Origin: Planctomycetota bacterium
GTDB taxonomy: Bacteria > Planctomycetota > UBA1135 > UBA2386
Length of the DNA stretch: 5,027 nt
Reading direction: 5' to 3'
Assembly: GCA_947455805.1 (NCBI GenBank)
Contig: CANGSN010000270.1
Location: 1-5,027, forward strand
Shown: piece by piece, positions 1-5,027 of the stretch
Numbering within the stretch: the stretch's first letter is position 1
How the letters are laid out: every line of letters starts with the position of its first letter
Notes under the pieces: model-generated
What the model saw: only the letters and a program-made list of their open reading frames with translations
Databases searched by the model: none
Told to the model about the DNA's origin: nothing
Translations under genes and position numbers: made by a program

Positions 1-1
1 A

Positions 2-883
<882 letters not shown>

Positions 884-908
884 CGAGCCAGTCCACGCCG
901 CGCCCGCT

Positions 909-1181
909 TCACGGTCGCAGCAGCGTCCACAGCCCGATCGCGACGAACGCGACGCCGGCGACGTAGCGCAGCGCCTGCTCGCCGACGAACTCGGTGACGA
1001 GCCGACCCGCGAACACGCCGATCAGCGTCGACAGCACGAGCGCGGCGCTGGCGGCCACGAACACCTCGGCCTTCGAAACCTGGCCCTTGGCCGCGAACGC
1101 CATCGTCGCCAGCTGTGTCTTGTCGCCGAGCTCCGCCACGAACACCGATCCGAAGATCGTCGCCATCAGCTTCCAGTCCAT
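909..1181 (-). CDS. single-domain GDT1/TMEM165 (UPF0016) family cation transporter
   Basis: Small inner-membrane protein of 90 residues. The family exports or exchanges Mn2+ and sometimes Ca2+; bacterial members such as MneA are manganese exporters. The signature E-x-G-D-K-T is present as E17-L-G-D20-K21-T22 within VAELGDKTQLATM. Three hydrophobic segments can be seen at about residues 3-19, 38-61 and 71-88, which is one half of the usual two-repeat fold. Half-size members are well known in bacteria and are expected to work as dimers. The reading frame continues upstream without a stop, but ATG at 1181-1179 gives the standard family N-terminus (MDWKL then ATIFGSVF), so that start was chosen. 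No good Shine-Dalgarno sequence precedes it. It is convergent with the aminopeptidase and divergent from the histidine kinase. Ion specificity is inferred from the family only. Confidence 0.9.
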   Translation of the reverse strand: MDWKLMATIFGSVFVAELGDKTQLATMAFAAKGQVSKAEVFVAASAALVLSTLIGVFAGRLVTEFVGEQALRYVAGVAFVAIGLWTLLRP

Positions 1182-1328
1182 GCGGCGACGACGTAGCCGA
1201 GGACTGCGGGTCAGAGCCACACTTCCTTCCGCCGCAGTTGGGCCCACCGCGGCTACGCCCTGGTTCGGCGAGAGCCGGGGCGAACTGCACCTCGGAGGGA
1301 CCGCGACCGGCACCCACAGTGCCATGTC
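1182..1328. promoter_or_regulatory. divergent intergenic region between the transporter and histidine kinase genes
   Basis: This 147-bp stretch separates two divergently transcribed genes and should therefore contain both promoters. No clear -35/-10 pair can be recognised on either strand. A GGAGG lies at 1294-1298, but it is 30 nt from the kinase ATG at 1329, too far to act as its ribosome binding site. Nearly half of the region is taken up by the inverted-repeat element at 1192-1257. The role as promoter region is inferred from gene layout only. Confidence 0.4.
1192..1257. repeat. 66-bp imperfect inverted-repeat element (REP/MITE-like or structured leader)
   Basis: The ends cgtagccg (1192-1199) and cggctacg (1250-1257) are perfect 8-bp inverted repeats. 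Inside them lies a second perfect 7-bp pair, actgcgg (1203-1209) and ccgcagt (1232-1238), giving a nested stem with a 22-nt apical loop. The right arm also carries the self-complementary tgggccca (1239-1246). Read 5' to 3' on either strand the element begins CGTAGCCG, one base, GG, so both ends look alike. The innermost edge is 10 bp upstream of the transporter start codon, so the element would lie in that gene's 5' leader if transcription starts further up. It could be a small dispersed palindromic repeat with GTAG-type ends, as in REP elements, or a cis-acting RNA or protein site. Only one copy is present in this window. Confidence 0.6.
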
Positions 1329-2519
1329 ATGGTCGACGTGGATCCCGATCGGGCCGGCGTGTCGATGGCGCAGTTGCTGGCGGCACTCGACGGCCTCGGA
1401 GCCCACGTCTGCGTGCTCGACGGCGACGGCAAGGTGCGCTGGGTCAACGAGCCGTGGCGTCGCTTCGCGGCGGCGAACGGCCTGTCGCCGCAGCTCTGCG
1501 GCGTGGGAGCGGACTACCTCGGCGCCTGCCGTGGCGCCGAGTCCACGGCCGACGCGCTGACGACCGACGGCCTGCGGCAGGTGATCGCCGGCGAATCCCC
1601 GGAGTTCACCGGCGACTACCCCTGCCACTCACCGACGGAGCCGCGCTGGTTCCAGCTGGTCGCCCGCTCGTTCCGGGCCGAAGACGGCTCGCGCGGCACC
1701 ATCGTCGTGCACACCGACATCACGGCGCGCGTGCTGGCCGAGCAGGAACGCGCCGCGGTGGCGAGGAACCTGCTGCAGCTGCAGCCCATGGAGACGTTCG
1801 GCGGCGCCGCCCGCACCCTCGCGCACGAGTTCAACAACGCCCTGACGTCGCTGATCGGCTATCTCGAGCTCGCCCGCCTGGCGACGACGCCGGCGGCACC
1901 GGTGCGCGAACTGCTGGACGAGATGGCGAACGCCGTCGACCGCACACGCGCGCTGGTGACGCGCCTGTGCGACCTCAACCAGGTCCGCGCCTCGCGGCCC
2001 GAGCCGGTGCCGCTCCGCCAACTAGCCGACGAGGTCGCGACCCTGGTGCGCGCCAGCCTGCCGTCGACGCAGAAGGTCGCCGTCACCGGCGATGCCGCAC
2101 TGGCCGTGCGGGCCGATCGGGCGCAGCTCCGGCAGCTGCTGCTGAACCTGTGCAACCACGCCGCCGACGCCTTGGCCGGCCGGGTCGGCACGATGTCGAT
2201 CCGCGTGCGGCGCGAACGTCCGGCGCACGGCAACGGCATTCTCGAGCCATCGGCGGCCGACTTCGCCTGCATCGAAGTCCACGACGACGGCCGCATCCTG
2301 TCGCGCGGCGAACTCGCGAAGCTGTTCGAGCCGTTCCACGTGCCAGCGCACGCCCGGTGGAGTTGGGGGCTCGGCCTGAGCGTGGCCCTCGCGATCGCCA
2401 GGAACCACGGCGGCACGGTCACCGTCACCAGCGAAGCGGACACCGGCAACTCCATCCGCCTGTTCCTGCCCATCCAGTCCAGCGGGCTCGCCGCGGCGGA
2501 GCAGCACGCGAACGCGTGA
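1329..2519 (+). CDS. PAS-domain sensor histidine kinase with altered ATP-site motifs
   Basis: Predicted cytoplasmic sensor kinase of 396 residues without a signal peptide or membrane span. Residues about 12-135 form a PAS domain (HVCVLDGDGKVRWVNEPW near the start, ending in VVHTDITAR). A short linker leads to the dimerisation helix with phospho-acceptor H166 in LAHEFNN. The HATPase_c domain covers roughly 225-382: N-box region around LLNLCNHAADAL (271-282), G1 region at D319-D-G-R-I, F-box FEPF (333-336), and G2 region S345-W-G-L-G-L, ending in the usual IRLFLP strand. Three typical nucleotide-site residues differ: the invariant N-box Asn position is H277, the second G1 glycine is I323, and the first G2 glycine is S345; the lysine usual after FEPF is absent. 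The ATG at 1329 is the first start codon in this frame before the PAS domain, and no strong ribosome binding site is visible. No response regulator is encoded in the window, so the partner and signal are unknown. Confidence 0.9.
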   Translation: MVDVDPDRAGVSMAQLLAALDGLGAHVCVLDGDGKVRWVNEPWRRFAAANGLSPQLCGVGADYLGACRGAESTADALTTDGLRQVIAGESPEFTGDYPCHSPTEPRWFQLVARSFRAEDGSRGTIVVHTDITARVLAEQERAAVARNLLQLQPMETFGGAARTLAHEFNNALTSLIGYLELARLATTPAAPVRELLDEMANAVDRTRALVTRLCDLNQVRASRPEPVPLRQLADEVATLVRASLPSTQKVAVTGDAALAVRADRAQLRQLLLNLCNHAADALAGRVGTMSIRVRRERPAHGNGILEPSAADFACIEVHDDGRILSRGELAKLFEPFHVPAHARWSWGLGLSVALAIARNHGGTVTVTSEADTGNSIRLFLPIQSSGLAAAEQHANA

Positions 2520-2528
2520 AGCCCGCCG

Positions 2529-3995
2529 TCAGCGCGGGTCGCGGTTGCGCGTGTACCAGCCGACGCCGTGCCACAGTTTCGCGGCGCCGCCGTCGCGGAC
2601 GAGCCCGGGCGCGCGCACTTCGTAGACGCGGCACAGCGGCACCGCATCGAGCTCGATCGCGACCGTGCGCGCATCGACGCGCGCGACCTTGGTCACCACG
2701 TGCCGACGTTCGTCGCGCGGCGGACAGCCGTAGTCCTCGTGGTGGTCGTAGGTCCAGCTGCGCACCTCGAACGAGCCGACCACGGCGCTGGCGGCGGCGA
2801 CGTCCTGTGTGCACTGCACGGCGAAGCCGCCCTGCGTGGCGGTGATCGCCAGCAGTTCGAACGGCTCCTCGCCGCGCCAGGACAGCCGCTGCAGGCCATG
2901 CTCTGCCTGGCCGAGCGATCCCCAGCCGCGGTTGGTGAGGCCGCACCACAGCGTGCCCTGCGTCCCCCACGCGACGCGCGTGATGCCGCACTGGAAGCCG
3001 GCGCGGAACGGATAGCACGCGCCCTGCCACGCGCCGTCGACGCGTTCGAGCGACATGCGGAACACCTCGGACGAGTACTGGTCGCCGCAGAACACCTGGC
3101 CGCGGAACGGTCCGAAGTGGCCGGCGGTGTCCCACACGAAGCCACCGGGCGAACGGCCGCACAGATCGTACGGCAGCCAGACCGCCGGCAGACGGAAGCC
3201 CGGGATCGTGCGCGCGGCGACGTCCATGCGCTGGCCGCTCTTCACCTCGCCGGGGTCGGCGACCTTGCTCTCCTTCTTGCCGCACCACGGCTGGCTCCAC
3301 GGATGGCCGTGGAAGTCGCCGACCGCGAGCGGCGCGAACTTGCTGGTCGCGCACCACTCGCCCTGGTTGTCGCTGTACCAGACCTCGCCTTCGGGCGAGG
3401 TGCCGACACCGCACGGCGAACGCAGCCCCGCCACGACCGGTTCGAAGGTGCCGCCGCCCGGCGGCACGCGCAGCGCGAAGCCGCGCCACGCGGCGCGGCC
3501 GAACGGTTCGTCGCCGAACGGCTTGTTCAGCAGCAGCCACAACGAGCCGTCGCCGGCGCGCGTCGGCCCGAACGCGTACTCGTGGTAGTTGCCCGACAGC
3601 GGCCAGCCCTGCGCCATCGTCTGCAGTTCGTCCATGCGGCCGTCGCCGTCGGCGTCGCGCAGGCGCGACAGCTCGCCGCGCTGCGCGCACCACAGCCAGC
3701 CGTCGATGTCGATCAGCCCGAGCGGTTCCTGCAGGCCTTCGGCCCACAACGACGCGCGCGGCGCAGCACTCGCCGCCGCCGTGATGCGCCAGATCTCGCC
3801 GCGCCGCGTGGCGACGAACAGGTCGTCGCCGCGCACGACGAGGCCACCGACCTCGAGCACGACGTCGGCCGGCAGCGGCACGGTGTCGATGGCGAGGTAG
3901 CGCGCTTCCTCGGCGACGGGCGTGCGCGGCACCGGGGCCGGCGACGCGGGCTCCTGCGGCAGCAGAGCGAACAGGGCGATCAGCGGGACGGCCAT
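2529..3995 (-). CDS. PQQ-dependent sugar dehydrogenase-like beta-propeller protein
   Basis: Protein of 488 residues resembling the glucose/sorbosone dehydrogenase beta-propellers found beside cytochromes in Planctomycetota and Verrucomicrobiota. Such proteins are exported and are thought to oxidise sugars or alcohols. Typical blade wording is visible: GLQEPLGL (87-94), DADGDGRMDEL (114-124), SGNYHEYAFGP (134-144), LRSPCGVG (191-198), and SDNQGEW through GDFHGHPW (208-233). From about residue 378 a C-terminal domain follows, with SWTYDHHEDYG (413-423) and a closing WYTRNRDP, which matches where relatives end and shows that the 3' end is complete. The N-terminus (MAVPLIALFALL, then a Pro-rich stretch) looks like a short signal peptide, though it lacks the usual positive charge. 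ATG at 3995-3993 was chosen because the cytochrome gene stops at 3980 and GGAG lies 11 nt upstream. PQQ binding cannot be confirmed from the sequence, and the substrate is unknown. Confidence 0.85.
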   Translation of the reverse strand: MAVPLIALFALLPQEPASPAPVPRTPVAEEARYLAIDTVPLPADVVLEVGGLVVRGDDLFVATRRGEIWRITAAASAAPRASLWAEGLQEPLGLIDIDGWLWCAQRGELSRLRDADGDGRMDELQTMAQGWPLSGNYHEYAFGPTRAGDGSLWLLLNKPFGDEPFGRAAWRGFALRVPPGGGTFEPVVAGLRSPCGVGTSPEGEVWYSDNQGEWCATSKFAPLAVGDFHGHPWSQPWCGKKESKVADPGEVKSGQRMDVAARTIPGFRLPAVWLPYDLCGRSPGGFVWDTAGHFGPFRGQVFCGDQYSSEVFRMSLERVDGAWQGACYPFRAGFQCGITRVAWGTQGTLWCGLTNRGWGSLGQAEHGLQRLSWRGEEPFELLAITATQGGFAVQCTQDVAAASAVVGSFEVRSWTYDHHEDYGCPPRDERRHVVTKVARVDARTVAIELDAVPLCRVYEVRAPGLVRDGGAAKLWHGVGWYTRNRDPR

Positions 3996-5026
3996 CGGTA
4001 GACGATCTCCAGGGTCTGACCGGCGGCGAGCCGGTGTTCGTCGCGATCGCCGCCGGTCGCGGCAGCGGTCACCTCGGCGGCGGGCTTCGGCACCTTCACC
4101 ACCAGCGCGCCGGCGGTGCAGCGCAGCGTGCGCACGATCTCGCTGCCGCCGGCGACGAGCCGCGGCCGCACTTCGTCTTCGTACTCGGCGTCGCCGACCT
4201 GCACCTGCAGCACCGGGTAGCCGTCGCTGGTGCGGCGCTGGCCGCGCAGCGTGCGCGAAGCCGAGCCACCGGCCGCGGCGGTGATCGCGAGGTCGGCGAG
4301 CACGGCGTGGTCCTGACCGCCCGGCTGCAGCAGCTGCCCGGCGCGCCCGCTCCAGGTGCCGCTGGCGTCGAGGAAGTCGCCGCGCCACAACCAGGCGAGA
4401 CGCGCACCGCCGAGTTCGAACGCGAAGTGCGTGCGCTGCGGCGTGCCGACGCACAAGCAGCGCGCCGACAGGCCCGGCAGGAACGCGCCGTGCAGGATGG
4501 GCCGTTCCCGCGGTTCGAGCCGCAACGCCCCGCTGCGCGCGAGGCCGTCGGGCAGCGGCGCGACCGGGCCGAGCGACGTCCACGCCAGGATCGCCTCGAC
4601 GTCGGCCTTCGCCGCGTCGTCGACGACCGGCCAGAAGCCCGGCATGCGCGTGCCGGGGCGGTGCTTCTGCGGCGCCAGCAGCCACTCGCGGAACCACGCC
4701 GGCTGCAGCCGTTCGTGCTGCTGCAGCAGGTCCATGCCCTGCGGACCGAGCGCGCGATGGCCGGCGACCGGATGGCAGGTGATGCAATTCTTGCCGGCGG
4801 TGCCGATCAGCGCGCGCCCGCGTTCGACCGCCTCGGGCGTGAACCCCGGCGCTCTCGCATCGCCGTCGCGGCCGTCGACCGCCTGGAACCACGCCGCGTA
4901 CTCGCGGCCCTTGTCGGCGCCGAACGCCGGCATGCGCACGCGCAGGTACGGCCGCGCCGCGTGCCCCTCGGCGACGACGCGCTCGAGCCACTGCGGCCGC
5001 AGGCGAAGGCCGACGCCGGTCAGATC
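3980..5026 (-). CDS. secreted c-type cytochrome, probably diheme, with C-terminal domain of unknown function; 5' partial
   Basis: The frame is open to the right edge, and 348 residues are visible, numbered here from the first complete codon at the edge. Residues 1-36 (DLTGVGLRLRP onward, to RPYLRVRMPAFG) are the back half of a cytochrome c domain; M32 is its likely axial ligand and its heme-attachment CxxCH must lie outside the window. A second, complete cytochrome c domain follows at about 65-150, with heme motif CITCH (C81, C84, H85; bases 4772-4786) and axial M128 in RMPGFW. Residues about 175-348 form a beta-rich domain with LAWLWRGDFLDASGTW and a later GYPVLQVQVGD segment; similar tails follow heme domains in Planctomycetota cytochromes, and the function is unknown to me. 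The GTG at 4939 would cut into a conserved segment and is not a start. The gene is expected to act in the periplasm as electron carrier for the downstream dehydrogenase-like protein, with which it overlaps by 16 bp. Confidence 0.88.
   Translation of the reverse strand, partial: DLTGVGLRLRPQWLERVVAEGHAARPYLRVRMPAFGADKGREYAAWFQAVDGRDGDARAPGFTPEAVERGRALIGTAGKNCITCHPVAGHRALGPQGMDLLQQHERLQPAWFREWLLAPQKHRPGTRMPGFWPVVDDAAKADVEAILAWTSLGPVAPLPDGLARSGALRLEPRERPILHGAFLPGLSARCLCVGTPQRTHFAFELGGARLAWLWRGDFLDASGTWSGRAGQLLQPGGQDHAVLADLAITAAAGGSASRTLRGQRRTSDGYPVLQVQVGDAEYEDEVRPRLVAGGSEIVRTLRCTAGALVVKVPKPAAEVTAAATGGDRDEHRLAAGQTLEIVYRWPSR
4007..4010 (-). promoter_or_regulatory. ribosome binding site candidate for the propeller gene
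   Basis: On the - strand GGAG occurs 11 nt before the ATG at 3995, inside the last codons of the cytochrome gene. Its presence supports the chosen start over in-frame upstream positions, which would run deep into the cytochrome gene. Together with the 16-bp overlap it suggests translational coupling. Confidence 0.4.
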
Positions 5027-5027
5027 C

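Noticed and set aside
1219..1230. SD-like GGAAGGAAG followed by GTG-TGG-CTC-TGA on the - strand, a possible leader mini-ORF ahead of the transporter
   Set aside because: The purine run sits directly against the GTG, too close to act as its ribosome binding site, and a three-codon frame is expected by chance.
1182..1330. Possible yybP-ykoY manganese riboswitch upstream of the GDT1 gene
   Set aside because: This riboswitch class is common ahead of UPF0016 genes, so I looked for it. The - strand has AGGGCGTAGCC, which only loosely resembles the conserved GGGGAGUAG, and the downstream GAGACC element is absent (only CTGACCC is found). The visible stems form a nested hairpin, not the expected multi-helix junction. 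A covariance-model search would settle it.
1182..1628. N-terminal extension of the transporter frame on the - strand
   Set aside because: The frame stays open to 1628, but the added sequence is Arg/Ala/Gly-rich, has no family similarity, and runs through the palindromic element and the start of the kinase gene. The ATG at 1181 gives the normal family N-terminus.
2521..2539. Possible bidirectional terminator between the kinase and propeller genes
   Set aside because: cccgc (2522-2526) and gcggg (2534-2538) can form a 5-bp stem around a 7-nt loop at the convergent gene ends, but the stem is short, there is no T tract on either strand, and such pairs are common in sequence this GC-rich.
1115..2845. 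Long + strand open frame overlapping the kinase and the end of the propeller gene
   Set aside because: Its translation is rich in Arg, Ala and Pro without any recognisable domain, and it overlaps real genes in another frame. This is a usual artefact of very high GC content.
2568..4001. 477-codon + strand open frame antisense to the propeller gene
   Set aside because: It is an out-of-phase shadow of the propeller gene; its composition is Arg/Ala/His-rich and no motif is seen.
3996..4991. Long upstream extension of the propeller frame on the - strand
   Set aside because: It overlaps the cytochrome gene, which has a clear heme motif in another frame, and its translation is low-complexity Arg/Ala/Gly. 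The ATG at 3995 with GGAG upstream is the better start.

Overview
This is a very GC-rich bacterial window with five genes and little non-coding space. The best guess for its origin is a Planctomycetota or related PVC bacterium. That rests on the right-hand pair: a secreted multi-domain c-type cytochrome with an extra C-terminal domain, followed by a PQQ-sugar-dehydrogenase-like beta-propeller whose tail ends in a 'WYTRNR' element. This combination is typical of Planctomycetota and relatives. The assignment comes from remembered family features and was not tested by a search.

Layout from left to right: (1) the C-terminal 293 codons of an M17 leucyl-aminopeptidase-type enzyme on the + strand, cut by the left edge and closest in motif wording to the NPEPL1 branch; (2) a 90-residue single-domain GDT1/TMEM165 (UPF0016) cation transporter on the - strand, convergent with the peptidase; (3) a 147-bp divergent intergenic region that holds a 66-bp imperfect inverted-repeat element with perfect 8-bp ends; (4) a soluble PAS-histidine kinase on the + strand with an intact phospho-acceptor histidine but several altered ATP-site residues; (5) a convergent two-gene operon on the - strand, transcribed inward from the right edge. 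This operon consists of a cytochrome c (5' end outside the window) and the sugar-dehydrogenase-like propeller, whose start overlaps the cytochrome stop by 16 bp.

The clearest functional unit is the cytochrome/propeller pair. It plausibly forms an exported oxidase chain in which the propeller oxidises a substrate and a heme protein takes the electrons, but neither the substrate nor a bound cofactor can be read from the sequence. The aminopeptidase, transporter and kinase are otherwise unrelated housekeeping or signalling genes. No tRNA, rRNA, CRISPR array, transposase or phage gene was seen. The two items most worth following up are the degenerate kinase catalytic domain and the palindromic element between the divergent genes.
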